Assembly (NCBI GenBank): GCA_946807835.1
Contig: OX327696.1
Location: forward strand, 5,220,501-5,284,500
DNA: 64,000 nucleotides
Reading direction: 5' to 3'
Source of the DNA: Ailanthus altissimus
Lineage: Eukaryota; Streptophyta; Magnoliopsida; Sapindales; Simaroubaceae
Below the pieces are notes generated by a model, which was not told where the DNA came from, made no database searches, and saw only the letters and a program-made list of their open reading frames with translations. A program made the translations under genes and the position numbers. Shown here piece after piece: positions 25,971 through 40,799 of the stretch. Numbering within the stretch: position 1 is the first letter of the stretch; every line of letters begins with the position of its first letter.

Positions 25971-27822
25971 TGCACTTGGCCAAATCCTTTATTCTCCTTA
26001 AATGAACTTCCCTTCAGTTGTTTTGTTTCAATTATTTTACCATAAAAAATTCAATTGCTTTCAAGAAGTGCTCCACTCAATAATAATAATGACTATCCAT
26101 TATTACTATAGTGTTTGAAACACTTGATTACATTTCAAGTGCTCCACCTACCTCTTGAAAAATAAATGACCGGATCTCACCTTGCAAAATGAATGAAAAA
26201 AAAAATTTATTTCAATTTAACCAAATGAATAAAAAAATTCATATCATGGCCAACATGAATGCTACTTGATTCATTATGTCTCCACCATTCATAATGGTTA
26301 GTTATTAAATTCATTTAAACAAAATTGATGTAATAAATAATATAATAATCTTTAATAGATTAAATGTATATAGTAATATTATAAAATAAATCAAAAATTA
26401 TTTTTGTATTATTTTATTAATATATCATGATACAAAATGAAGGGCTTAGATCTTTTCATTTGTTACTATCTTATTAGTTAACAACTTTTGTTAATTAATT
26501 AAATGATGTACTTAACAATTAAGTCTTAACAATGTACATTCTGAGGGATCCTCAAACAATTATTTTATTTTGTTGAACTTTATTTGATCGAATTATTCAA
26601 TCCAATCCGCTACCCCAGTGAGCAATGAGTACACTTCATATTGTGAGACTCTCTAGGTCTACACCTGATTTGTCATATGGAGCTCCTCCATACATCCGTG
26701 AACGATGTCCCGCACACACGTTACAGATATTACAAATTAGTGTGTTAGACCATGCAAGTTGAGGTTATTGCATATTCGTATAATCCTTCTATCATTTATA
26801 TCCTTGAAGAACATAGATATAAATCATCACCGTCAAATCTCTATTTGCTCAACCATGAACTTAACTTCAGGTTTATATTTCATTAAACAATATCCACAAA
26901 CACTTTTGTGATATTGTTTATTCCTTCGGAATATATTTTTCGATGTTTATACTTGTGGCCACAAGTCTTTCTGAAATACAATCTCAGAGCATTATGATAT
27001 ACAACCCACTCATATGAGCTGACGGATCCCATATCTATGCACATCGGACTCCATGAGCATCAGACCATACCCAGCGACACTCAGCGATCAGACCATGAAA
27101 GGTTTCTGACATGTTTGGAACCAAAGCATGGTGGATCACTCACAAGCCCACTATGGCACTCAGGTCAAAGGACCACAAATACTACTCAACTCGGAAGACC
27201 TTCCATTGACGGCTTCATTAGATGTCTATTGGAGGTCCTTGTGAGTCTATTCAATATCAAGTCCTTACTAAATACCTACATCTCTATACAAGTTTCCTAT
27301 TAAGCTTATAGTTTGTTAAGACTAACCATCTGAACCATCTAGATATAAACATACACTAATTTATATTAATGGGTTCCATCGATAAACCCGCATCAATGAA
27401 ATTAGATCAGGAATATTGTGTTTGAGAACATACTTGCATAATGACATTTTCTAACACCATCTGCAACTCCTTATAACTATGTCATTACTAATATATTCTA
27501 AGGTCATTGTTCAATTTCAAACAATTCTCTAACTCTTTAGATTTCGCTAACTGTATGAACATGCTAACTCTTAGCATCACTAACTCTTAGTACTATTAAT
27601 TCTTAGTACTTCTAACTATTAGCGTTCTTAACTCTTAGCACTGATCTAAACTCCTTTAAACCAGATCTGAATTTTTTAGATCATATAATGTCTGAAACAT
27701 TACAAGCATCTTGCCAGTTAATAATAAATAATATTAACGATTTTATTAGAAATGATAATTATATAAATACTATCATTATATATTTATACAAAATAAGATG
27801 ACACGTAGCACAAATTCCAACA
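25318..27822 (-). mobile_element. Solo LTR B, 2505 bp, inserted behind the outer Copia RNase H
   Basis: Flanked by a perfect duplication CTTAC (25313-25317 and 27823-27827). On the minus strand it starts TGTTGGAATTTGTGC and ends in the CACACACTCAATATCC block. Same family and orientation as A (6999-9313) and C (35325-39714). It holds a pure CT run on the plus strand. The frame at 27037-27303 is incidental LTR sequence. Confidence 0.92.
25903..25968 (+). repeat. (CT)n microsatellite, about 33 units
   Basis: Uninterrupted CT dinucleotides, apart from the edges, inside solo LTR B. The other LTRs of the family lack a pure run here, so it expanded after this copy inserted. Confidence 0.95.
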
Positions 27823-27929
27823 CTTACATACCCGTTCACTAAGACATTATCAACTAGGACTTTTAAGAGTCATATGGAAGGTATGTGTTTAATAGACATG
27901 TCTTACTTATTTTAGGGCAAGTGAGAGAT

Positions 27930-29662
27930 TGTTAGGGATAGTGCCCTAAAAGCATGTACTTGTATCGTTTTATAAAATTAATAAAATTACAATTTTATAC
28001 TTAATAAATATTCATAATGTTATGACATAAATATAAAAAAATTCATTGTTTATTTATGTGACAATAACTTTAGTATATAATTATTATATAAAGGAGAATT
28101 AAAGTTATGGATAATAAATATAAAAAGTCCGTAATAAATTAATTAAAGTTTGGGATCTTTAATTAAATATTACTAGTACGGTGCACTAACATTTTGAATG
28201 TAGTGATTTTATCCAGATCACTAATGTAGTGATATTATGATGGAGGCATATATATAATGTGATTATATAAGATTGAACCAGACGTAATTTAAATTATTAT
28301 ATAAAATATCGTTGTTAATTAAGAATTCGAATAACGTTAACTGATGATTATATGCGGGTCAATCTTAATCTTGAGTGGTCATAAACTTCTGTTTGTGCCA
28401 TTATATCATTTGAAATACTCGTTACGATTTGTCTTAAAAACAGACTAAAAACTTGTATTTTGGCGGTATGATGAAATAAGCAGCTGAGAATATGATTTAC
28501 AGATATGGAATCCATTTCTTCTCAACAGAAGTTAGAAAGAAGGTTCCCTTAAAGGTTAATTATGGAACTGAACAGTTAGAGCGTTCAATTTGTAACACGA
28601 TTATAAATAACTGTTCACTGGTGAATTAATAGTACCTAAGAATAAAGAAATAATTAGAGGAGTAAAACGGTAATTGACCTAACTCTAGTTATGAACCATC
28701 TATAGAGGGTTGCATTGCATGTATTGATTGAATTGATGGACTGTTCTAAGTTTTCTGAATAAATTATATCTACAATTTTAAGAATGCTCCAGATTTTTTG
28801 TGGAATAACATTAGAATTAATAAATTGAATTAATTAATTTAAGATTTTAATTATTCAAAATTTATTGAACATTGAAATTGTAGGTTCATAAGTCCCCAAT
28901 ACCACCTCTTTTGTTATTAAAGTAAATAATTAAAATAAAGTGTGTTATTGCACAAATTATTTGAGTTTAAAAAGTAGTTTTCAAAATACGTATGTTTTAT
29001 AGTTGAATAAAATTAATTAATATGGACAATATCTTATCTAAATATAATTAAATATTAAATTTAAGAAATTAAATAAATAAAATTTTAAGGATAATTTTTT
29101 AAAATTATCAAAAAATATTTATTTTATTTTTAGCGTTTTTCTTTTATAAAAAGACTGTAAATCTATTTATTTTGAAAATCTAATAATGCTCAATTATTTA
29201 GTATTATACGTTAACTAAAAAAAGAAAAATTATATGTGGTTTACATAAATTAAGTCTCTTTTTAAATATTGAATTAATTAATAAATATTATTAATTAAAT
29301 TATTAAATTAAAATAATAACAATTTATTATTTTAAAGATATTTTGAAAGGAAAAAATTAATTTAAAAAATGACATACATACGTAAAAGAAATAGAATACA
29401 TATTGTTTTAAGAAGAACAAATTACAAATTCACTATTTTTCTCGCTTTAAAATAAGAGGCTTGATTTAAAACTTTTTGATAAAGAAAAATCTAACATAAA
29501 TTCAAAGTATATATATATTTATTTTTATTTATATATATTTTAAACATCAAATTTATATATTCATAAGATCTTAAAATAAAAATAAATTTTATCCGATGAA
29601 AATAAAAATTAAAAAAATTTATTTTTTATTTCACTATTTTATGAATGTCATAACTCCCAACC
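27930..29662 (+). repeat. 3' LTR of the outer Copia
   Basis: 1733 bp, uninterrupted, homologous to the two pieces of the 5' LTR. Starts TGTTAGGGATAGTGCC and ends tcccaacc (expected ccaaca). Followed by AAAAA, matching the sequence before the 5' LTR. Confidence 0.9.
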
Positions 29663-30237
29663 AAAAATACCGTAATTACTAAAACTAAAATGTCAATATT
29701 CTAAACTTTGTATGCCTGAGCTATCTACCCTCAACATTATAGCTGCGATATTCTTACCTTGTGACTTGTAACATTACACTGTCCACTTATAACAATCTCG
29801 TTACAAATATATTCACGATTTTATGCAATTACAAGTTCATTTTGTTTCAATTATCTTCCTGATCATTTTAAGCTCAGAAATTATTAACACCGCAAGAACA
29901 AGAGATGCAATATCAAGCAAACACAAGAGCATGAAGCTGATTTATATTCTATTGTCAAATTTGGTCAGGTTTTAATGATAATTTTAAAAAAACAAAAATA
30001 TTCAATGACACTGAATACCCTCTTCCCTAATGGATTATAGGGTGGAAGTTTCTTGAAAGAAAACAAAAATATGTTATGAAGACTCTGTTAATTAAAGGAT
30101 GAATTTTATTTACTGCAAAGTTTGGATTAATTACAGATGAATCCTCTTGAATTGAATAACATACAGAAACTTTGAAGACCCAAAAATTAAAATAGTAAGC
30201 AAATGTATGTAAGTCCTCATTCTAATACTTTGAAGAC
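29663..30237. other. Spacer between the outer Copia and the 3' end of OPR-a
   Basis: About 570 bases without recognisable genes or repeats. It should include the 3' untranslated region and polyadenylation region of OPR-a (minus strand). No specific signal is assigned with confidence. Confidence 0.5.
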
Positions 30238-32703
<2,466 letters not shown>

Positions 32704-34299
32704 TTTAGAAAATCTGCTTGTGATTCTATTTTCTTTTTGCAAACACTGAATCTAAGGCAAGCTAAGAGGCCGATGGTGATCTAGCAGTACTTCAATTAAA
32801 CGATTATAATAATTTTCAAGCCTTCTATCTCTCTCTCTGCCTTAATTTTCTTAATCAGCATATGGGATCGACGGAGCTCCTGCTGCTTCTCTCGAATAAT
32901 CTATTTGGCCCATAATCAAATATAATTAAAAATGAAAAAGGTAGAATGCTTAATAAACAAAAAAAAAAAGTTGTGTAAAAAGTATATTTTATGAAATCAT
33001 TGTGCATTTATCAAGAAAGTTACATACCGCAAATTAAATTAATAATAAGAAGTGCTATAGTTCATCTACTCTATTAATAGTTAGTGTTTTTTTTAAAAAA
33101 TAGAATTGGTAAGAATCGAAATGAATAAGAATTAGATTGAGGAATTGGATTGAATCTATATTGTTTATTTATATTTTAGGAATTAGAATTGAAATTGTTG
33201 ATTTAAAAAATTAGTTTTTTTGAATTAATAAATTTTAAATTTATTTATTGAGGGAAATAAAATTAAACTGCTTCTACTAAGTTGGGTTGAGATAGGTTCT
33301 ACTTAGTAGTTTTAGCTTGCCTGTAATAGAAAATAAAGACAATGTTAAATATATTGTCGGTGGTTATTTCAGTAAGGATTCTCCAATACTTAAGTTAATA
33401 GTTATAGGTATAGTTGAAAGGAGATTAAAGAGTTTAAGTGTGAAAATTTTTTATTACCTTTGGCCATTATGGTTTTACATTTTTATAGCTGATCTTTATA
33501 GTTTCATCCCTAGAAATCTGGACAAGAAGTCTAGACTCTATCTTCGTTGTCATATATGACAGACTCGAAGTTGATGGGACTAATTCTCATCTTGAGATTT
33601 TCAAGGCTTCTGTTATTGGATGACAATTAATGGGGACACCTTAAGTCATAGGATTCGGGTATTAATATGAACCTTAAGCTCCTCAAAGTTTATTGTGTTC
33701 GAAAAAGTACGGATGATCTCCTCGAAATTTTAAACATCAATACCAAAGAAGTTTCTATTGAGGACGTAGATAAGCCTTTAGATACTAGTCCACCTGTGAT
33801 CGCCCTGGCTTACTTTGCCTCATCTCTCCTCTTAGGTTATGGTTCCATACCTACAAGGTGTGGGCTATTGTTCCTTTAACCCTTGATCTAGCTTGGTTTG
33901 GTCCCAATACTAAGTTAGAATAGAAATTATTATTAATGTTATTGATGTGTTTTACACTTAAGAGTAAGGATGCATTTTCATTAATTTCTAAATATAATCT
34001 CGTATGATTATTTATAATATTAAAATTTAACAAATAAATAATAACCAAATAAGTTTAAAAATAAATCAACAAGTGTTTAGTATGAAAGTAATAAAAATTA
34101 TATTTTTTAAAATTAATAAAAATATGACAATAATTTATTAAACAAATAATAACATAATAGTCATAACAATTTTTTAAAATATTAAATATATAATAATAAA
34201 TTTTAAAAAATAAATAGAGGTGTAATATAATAGTAATAATTATTATTTTATTAACTATAACAATATTATTAAATATGATATACCATTATTATAATAATT
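32704..34299. other. Upstream region of OPR-a and gene-poor spacer
   Basis: The first about 200 bases upstream of the OPR-a ATG should hold its promoter and 5' untranslated region. A purine-rich (minus strand) gagagagag stretch lies near 32827-32840 and no clear TATA box stands out. A short open frame at 33317-33559 and another at 33667-33879 (plus strand) carry no motif I recognise. They lie in a slightly G+C-richer block (33300-33920) that may be a decayed transposon piece of unknown type. Confidence 0.4.
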
Positions 34300-34674
34300 G
34301 TAGTATCAGTAGTCTTCTGATTTATAAGATCTACTTCCCTAATATAGGGTTGTATTCTTTTTTTTTTTGTAAGATATATGGTCTCCTTTTATAGGATTTA
34401 TTTTCTTAGCATGGGGTATGTATTCTTCTTTCATTTGCATGGTATTTATTTGACATGTATTAGTGTGTAAATATTCTTGTCTTGGTAATCCTTTAGTCCT
34501 CTTATTCATATGGTTTACTTCTCCAATGTAAGGTATATGTTCTTCTTTCCTTTGTAGGGTATATGTTAAGGCATGCATTAATGTATAAATATAATGTCTT
34601 ATCTCAATAATCTTCTGGTTATAGTATCAGTGATCCTTTGATTCATATGGTTACTTCTCTAATGTGGGGTACGT
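34300..34674 (+). repeat. Degenerate tandem repeat, unit about 130-150 bp, broken off at about 34674
   Basis: Recurring blocks are atggtttacttctccaatg, ggtatatgttcttcttt, cattaatgtataaata and tagtatcagtgatcctttg. They appear in the same order about two and a half times. The last unit stops after ggggtacgta. A continuation of the same unit is seen at about 41412-41500. Confidence 0.65.
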
Positions 34675-35324
34675 ATTGGCCTGGCCTAGCATGGTACATA
34701 GCGTGTCATAGGCAAACATGACATGCTACAATGCTATGCTTGGGCAACTTGGCCCAAGCAGCCAAGTGTGCTGTGTCGATACAAGCCCACAATGGGTTAT
34801 GCCAAGCACGACATGTCATGGGCTTAGCACGAATAGGCCATGCAAATTTAAATTTTTAATTTTTTTAGATTTTTTAATTACTATTATTTTACTATTTATA
34901 ATTATTTTTCTTACAATATTTTTAATTATAATTATAAATATTATAATAAAAATAAAATTATTAAGTGTAAGTTAACTATATTAAATTGGAATTGTGTTAA
35001 TCTTAATTAAAATTGTAATTTATAATTTATTGATATTATTCGAAATCTTATTGGATAAAAATACAAAGATAAAGGGTTAAATTTATATCATTGTAGTTAC
35101 AATATATCTCAACTAAGTTGGCACCTATCAAATCACTTATTATTTGCAAATTCAATCATTTTCTAATAAATTATAAATTTTCTATTTCAAATGATCAAAT
35201 TTCAAAGTTCTAAAAATCTTTGAACATATTTTTTTTACCAATTTTGTTTTCAGTTCATCATATCTTCACAACTTTTTACACACATTAAAACCTTCAAAAT
35301 ATCTGATGTCAACGTTGATCACTT
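34675..35324. other. Left part of a hAT-like remnant (subterminal repeats, then non-coding)
   Basis: 34675-34850 is full of short G+C-richer words (gcatgg, ggcc, caagcc, ggcacg-like) typical of subterminal regions of some plant hAT elements. From 34850 to about 35230 it is A+T-rich non-coding sequence. Confidence 0.35.
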
Positions 35325-37489
35325 TGTTGGATATCGAGTGTGTGATATACGAGTGTATACGTAATTTCAAAAATTACTATATGCAGCGGAAGCATATTAC
35401 AAATACACCCAATTTAATAATTAACCACATATATCACATATATGAATAAGTATAACTATTATACAAAATATATATGATGAACAATATTGTACTAAAAATA
35501 TAATGTAAAATACTCACCTAATGAAGGTAGTTTTACAAAATCTTCAAGTCTTTCGCCAATCCATGTGAAGAGCTTACCTTGCAGTGCATTGTTGAACAAT
35601 TCTAGTCCATAATTGGTGGGATTATGGAGTTAGAATGGTAGCTTAGTTTTAGAATTAAAACTCTTTTGAATACAAGTTTGTTTCTTAAATGGAGATAGTA
35701 AATATTTTCTATACAACTCTTGTATTAATTAGAAATATTTAACATACAACTCTTATATAATTCTTGGAAACAATTTCCATAAGATTAATTATAATGAACA
35801 ACTCTTGTCATAATTATTAATCTCTTTCTCCATTTACTTTTGTTCATTATAATCCATTCATGAGAGAAGAAGATGAAGAGAAGTTCTACATTTTTCAACA
35901 CTTGAAAATGAACAAAAACCAAAATTCTCTCTTACATCTTTTTCTCTTCCTTTGCAGAATTCTTCCCTCACCATTGAATGAATGAATTCAATTGTTAGCC
36001 AAAATTCATTTTGTTTATTCAACACTTTGATTAAATAAAAGGAAGTTCTTCACCAATTTTATTGTTGGTCTCCAACTTAGGATTAATTAATCAAGCACTA
36101 GATTAATGACCACCTAAATTAATCTTTACCTAACAAATATAATTACTGTAATTATAATGAGTAATTAAATGGCTAGAATCTAGGCCTCTTATTGTATTAA
36201 AATACAATGCCATGATCTATATATATTATAATATTATCTAATAATATATAATTTAATTATTCAAAATAATTTTGAATAATTACTTTTTACCTTACTAATT
36301 TTTACTATCAAGGTTAAATGGTAAAAAAATAAAATCAAATCATAGAACAAATTTTGCCACTTGTTTATATTCTATTAATTAACAACCCATATTAATTAAT
36401 TGATTAATTTACTTACAATTAAGTCTTGATAAATGTACAATCCGAGGGATTCCGAAACAATCGTTCTTTTGCTGAAATTTATTGGATTGAATTAATTCAA
36501 TCCAATCCACTAACCCAGTGCGCAACGAGTACACTTTATATTGTGAGAATCTCTAGGTCCACACCTAATTTGTCATATGGAGCTCCTTCATACGTCTGTG
36601 AACGATGCCCCATATACACGTTACGGATATTACAAATTAGCGCGTTAGACCATGCAAGTTGAGGTTATTGCATATTCGTATAATCCTTCCACCATTTATA
36701 TCCTTGAAGAACAGAGATATAAATCATCACCGTCAAATCTCTATTTACTCAACCATGAACTTAACTTCAGGTTTATATTTCATTAAACAATATTACAAAA
36801 GTATTTGTGGATATCCACAAATACTTTTGTAATATTGTTTATTCCTTCAGAATATATTTTCTGATGTTTATGTTTGTGGCCACAAGTTTTTCTGAAATAC
36901 AATCTCGGAGCATCATGATATACAACCCACTCATATGAGCTGATGGATCTCATATCTACGCACATTTGACTCCATGAGCATCGGACCATATCCAGCGACA
37001 CCCAGTGGTCAGACCATGAAAGGTTTCTAACATGTGTGGAACTAAAGCATGATGGATCACTCACAAGCCTACCGTGACGCTCAGGTCAAAAGACCACAAA
37101 TATTACTGAACTCAGAAGACTTTTCATTGACGGCTTTATGAGATGTCTATTGGATGTCCTCGTGAATCTATTCAATATCCAGTCCTTACTGAATACTTGC
37201 ATCTCTATACAAGCTTCCTACTAAGCTCATAGTTTCCTAAGACTAACCATCTGAACCATTTAGATATAAACATACACTAATTTATATTAATGGGTTCCAT
37301 CGATAAACCCGCATCAATGAAATTAGATCAGGAATATTGTGTTTGAGAATATACTTGCATAATGACATTTTCTAACACCATTTGCAACTCCTTACAGCTA
37401 TGTCATTACTAATATATTCTCAGGTCATTGTCCCATTTCAGACAAGGCTCTAACTCTTTAGATTTCGCTAACTATATAAACATGCTAAC

Positions 37490-39449
37490 TAGGGATGGCA
37501 AAAAAATCAGCAAACCCGCAAATTCGCTAAAACCCGCCCGCATTGGGAATGATCTGGTAAGGCTTGAAGCGGGTTTGGTACGGGTTTGGTATTTAAAATT
37601 AAAACCCGCAACGGATTTGGTAGGGGTATGATTTTAGTGAAAAATCCGTGGATACCAGCAACGGGTATCCGCACATACCACATTTAAAAAAAATATAAAA
37701 TGATTATTTTTACATTTTTTTATCTCACATCAAAAAATCTATATTTTATTTGACATTGCTCATACCATTCAATATAAATAAATAAAATTAGTTCAAAGGA
37801 ACTAATGATTGTAATTGAAATTAAAAATAAAATTATAGCATTTAACATAATTGAAATTGGAACTAAAATATTTAATATTTAGCGTAATTGAAATTGAATT
37901 TGAAATTATAACATTTAACGTAATTAAAATTGAAATTGTAATTGTAATTAGAATTAAATATTTAACACAATTGAAATTGGAAATGAAATTGGATTTAGAA
38001 TGATAACATTTAATATAATTGAAATTGAAATTGGATTTGAAATTATAATATTTAACACAAGATTTATAATATTTAATGTAAATAAAATTAGAATTAAAAT
38101 AAAAATATTTAACATAATTGAAGTTGAATTTAAAATTATAATATTTAACTATCAAAATTGAAATTATAATTATAACAATTTAATGTAATTGAAATTAAAA
38201 TTTGATTTAGAGTTATGATATTTAACGTAATTGAAATCAAAATTGGAATAAGAATTATAATATTTAACGTAATTGATATTAAAATTATAATTATAATTAT
38301 AACATTAACGTAATTGAAATCGAAATTGAATTTGGAGTTATAATATGTAACGTAATTGAAATTAAAATTAGGTTTAAAATTATAATATTTAATGTAATTG
38401 AAATCGAAATTGGATTTAAAATTATGACATTTAAAGTAATTGAAATCAAAATTGGAATACGAATTATCATATTTAACATAATTGATATTAAAATTATAAT
38501 TATAATTATAACATTAACGTAATTGAAATCGAAATTGGATTTAGAGTTATAATATGTAACGTAATTGAAATCGAAATTAGATTTAGAATTATAATATTTA
38601 ACGTAATTGAAATCGAAATTGGATTTAAAATTATGACATTTAACGTAATTGAAATTAAAATTGGAATAAGAATTATAATATTTAACATAATTGATATCAA
38701 AATTATAATTATAACATTAACGTAATTGAAATTAAAATTAGATTTGAAGTTATAATATGTAACGTAATTGAAATCGAAATTAAATTTGGAATTATAACAT
38801 TTAACGTAATTGAAATCGAAATTGAATTTAAAATTATGACATTTAACGTAATTGAAATCAAAATTGGAATAAGAATTATAATATTTAACATAATTGATAT
38901 CAAAATTAAAATTAAAATTATAATATTAACGTAATTGAAATCGAAATTGGATTTGGAGTTATAAATTATAATATGTAACGTAATTGAAATCGAAATTAGA
39001 TTTGAAATTAAAATATTTAACATAATTAAAAGAAAAATATTTAACGTAATTAAAATTATAATAATTATCGTAATTAAAATCGAGATTAGATATGAAATTA
39101 TAACATTTAATTTAATTAAAATTAAAATTGAAGTTAAAATTATAACATTTAATGTAAATAAAATTGGAAGTATAATTGATATTATTTTAATTGCTATAAT
39201 TAAAAAAAAAAGTAATTTAATTAAATTAATATTATCATTTTATTTTTTATTATATTAATTCAAAACCTGCTTAAAATCTGTGGATAACCCGTTGCGGGTT
39301 TGGTAATAGGTACAAACTCGCAAGTGCGGGTTTGGTAACGGTACTCCAAACCCGCAACGGGTTTGGGAAGATATGGTATTTCATTTTTTAAGCGGATATG
39401 GATATGGTATTAGAGGTATCTGTCCCAAACCCGCCCGCTGTCATCCCTA
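37490..39449. mobile_element. Non-autonomous hAT-type element with internal tandem array, 1960 bp
   Basis: Flanked by a perfect 8-bp duplication ATGCTAAC (37482-37489 and 39450-39457), the length made by hAT transposases. Terminal inverted repeats are TAGGGATGGCA at the left and the complement of tgtcatcccta at the right (one mismatch in 11). Subterminal regions are G+C-richer and repeat aacccgc / gcgggtttgg words on both sides. The centre is an A+T-rich tandem array. No transposase is encoded; the periodic open frames inside are by-products of the repeat. Confidence 0.9.
37810..39170. repeat. 41-bp tandem array with a five-unit higher-order repeat of about 207 bp
   Basis: Units of about 41 bp start (a)cgtaattgaaat and contain gaaattggattt and ttataatattta variants. 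From 38308 the unit variants recur in the same order. The variant whose unit ends in ataatatgta begins at 38308, 38517, 38720 and 38929 (periods 209, 203, 209). The fifth unit of each set is the shortened acataattgatatnaaaatt type. The left part (37810-38300) is more scrambled. Confidence 0.88.
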
Positions 39450-39719
39450 ATGCTAACTTTTAGCATCACTAACTATTAGCACTACTAACTCTTAGTATTT
39501 ATAATTATTAGCGTTGCTAACTCTTAGCACTGATCTAAACTCTTTTAGACCATATCCGAACTCCTTAAAATCATATAATGTCTGAAATGTTACAAGTATC
39601 TTACCATTTTAATAATAAATAATATTAATGATTTTATTAGAAATGATAATTGTATAAATACTATCATTAAATATTTATACATTTTGGGATGGCATGTAAG
39701 CACAAATCCCAACACACTT

Positions 39720-40150
39720 TTCGTCTAATATCATGCCATTTACACTAAAAATAGATCTGATGCTACAGTAGGCACTAGAGAAGTTAGTAAATCTCAAGTC
39801 ATGATGAAAAACATGGGGTAAGAAAATATCAAATTCTCTTTGGTGTTGTGTACTCAATATATAAGAATAATCAGTATCCATAAATTTTTTTTCAATTCAA
39901 AAGTAGTAAAAATAGTAGAATCAGAACCAACGTTTCTTTTACTTTTTAATAAAATACTCCAAACAGCTTGATCATAAATAGACTCTTCATTTATTTCTTC
40001 TATAGATAAAGTTGATCAAAAATTATTTTCATAAAAAATAAATATTTATGTGATAAAATTATAAATTTGGTCAAAATCATAAGGAAGTCTAGAATTTAAA
40101 TTTTCTAAGATCCCTGCAATTAAAATTTTTATACCTGACCAATTGATTCT
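39720..40150. other. hAT-derived sequence between solo LTR C and the TRIM
   Basis: Holds the larger piece of the hAT C-terminal remnant on the minus strand. Nothing else is recognised here. Confidence 0.5.
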
Positions 40151-40779
40151 TATAACACCCGAGATTCAAAGTTTCCAAGACTATAAATAGTAAGGCTAAG
40201 ATGGATGAAGTGAGGATAAGATGTTAGAATCCCACATCATCTAGTTAGATAAAGTTTTAGGCTATTTATGTAGAGCCATTTCTCAATTAGTATGAGGCAT
40301 TTTGTGTAAATCCAATAACAAAATCGTGTAAGCCCAAGACTAATACGGATAATATCATATTAGGTGGGAGCAGGTCATTACAAATAGTATCAGAGCTAAA
40401 CCTACCTTGAGATATGGCCAACAAGCCCACAGTTTGGGTTCAGATAGCACACACATATTGTGTAACCTATATAGCCCACATGGGTTAACCATATATCCGT
40501 AAAAGCCTAGTGCACATAAGGTTGTGTGTCCCCTAACGGGGTAGATTATAACACTTGAGATTCAAGATTTCTAAAGCCATAGATAGTAGGGCCAAGATGG
40601 ATGAGGTGAGGATTAGGTGCCAAAATCTCACATCGCCTAATTAGATAAAGAATTTGGGCTATATATGTAGAGCCCCTTCTTAATCAGTATAAGGTATTTT
40701 AGGAAAACTTAAGAACAAAACCGTATGAGTTTAGACCCAAAGTGGACAATATCATACTGTGTGGGAGTGGGTCGCTACA
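40151..40779 (+). mobile_element. TRIM (terminal-repeat retrotransposon in miniature), 629 bp
   Basis: Two direct terminal repeats, 40151-40382 and 40547-40779, share acacnngagattcaa, agatggatga, cccacatc or ctcacatc, and a gggctatatatg-type block, and end cattaca / cgctaca. A primer-binding site tagtatcagagct follows the first repeat at 40385-40397, and a short purine-containing stretch (acggggtaga) precedes the second. There are only 164 bases between the repeats and no coding. Both repeats begin TATAACAC where TGTAACAC is usual. Flanks attct / attag are at best an eroded duplication. Confidence 0.85.
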
Positions 40780-40799
40780 ATTAGAAGATCTATTATTGT

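Larger units (their letters stand above)
6863..29662 (+). mobile_element. Old Copia LTR retrotransposon ('outer Copia'), containing three later insertions
   Basis: Both LTRs (6863-10878 and 27930-29662) begin with GTTAG(A/G)GATAGTGCC and end in the pattern tcncaac. The element is flanked by AAAAA on both sides (6858-6862 and 29663-29667). A primer-binding site follows the 5' LTR, and a polypurine tract (about 27915-27929) precedes the 3' LTR. Internal order is gag, protease, integrase, reverse transcriptase, RNase H, which is the Copia order. Three later insertions interrupt it: a solo LTR (6999-9313), a full Copia (15338-23810) and a solo LTR (25318-27822). Subtracting them leaves about 9.5 kb with LTRs of about 1.7 kb. 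All domains carry stops and frameshifts, so the element is dead. Confidence 0.9.
35325..39714 (-). mobile_element. Solo LTR C, inserted in the hAT remnant and itself interrupted
   Basis: Perfect flanking duplication CACTT (35320-35324 and 39715-39719). On the plus strand it begins TGTTGGATATCGAG and ends aatcccaaca, so the LTR reads on the minus strand like A and B. Without the 1960-bp insertion at 37490-39449 and its 8-bp duplication it is about 2.4 kb, matching A (2315) and B (2505). No internal retrotransposon coding is present. Confidence 0.92.
35240..40140 (-). pseudogene. hAT transposase C-terminal (dimerisation) domain remnant, split by solo LTR C
   Basis: Read on the minus strand, two pieces join across the solo LTR: 40140-39715 and 35324-35240. 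Piece 1 holds traces in shifting frames: SIYDQAVWSI, SYPMFFIMT followed by a stop then DLLTSLVPTVASD, and FSVNGMILDEK. Piece 2 continues STLTSDILKVLMCVKS. The order (YP...A.D.L..P...VASE..FS..GR.LD..R..L.P...E.L.C...W) is that of the hAT-family C-terminal dimerisation region. Several frames and a stop show it is dead. A hAT transposase cuts and pastes its own element from the nucleus; no catalytic N-terminal half was recognised here. A TRIM also lies just upstream. Confidence 0.65.

Noticed and set aside
32704..32742. Upstream N-terminal extension of OPR-a
   Set aside because: The open stretch has no ATG; the first ATG at 32703 aligns with the OPR-b start.
33317..33879. Two short open frames that might be a host gene
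   Set aside because: No recognisable domain, no plausible splice linkage, and the surroundings look like decayed repeat; left as unassigned.
38308..39000. Possible CRISPR-like array from regular repeat spacing
   Set aside because: Units are directly adjacent without unique spacers and lie in a plant hAT element; it is a tandem array.
37802..39023. Ile/Ser-rich periodic open frames on the minus strand
   Set aside because: Produced by translating the 41-bp tandem array; repeat length and A+T content explain the pattern.
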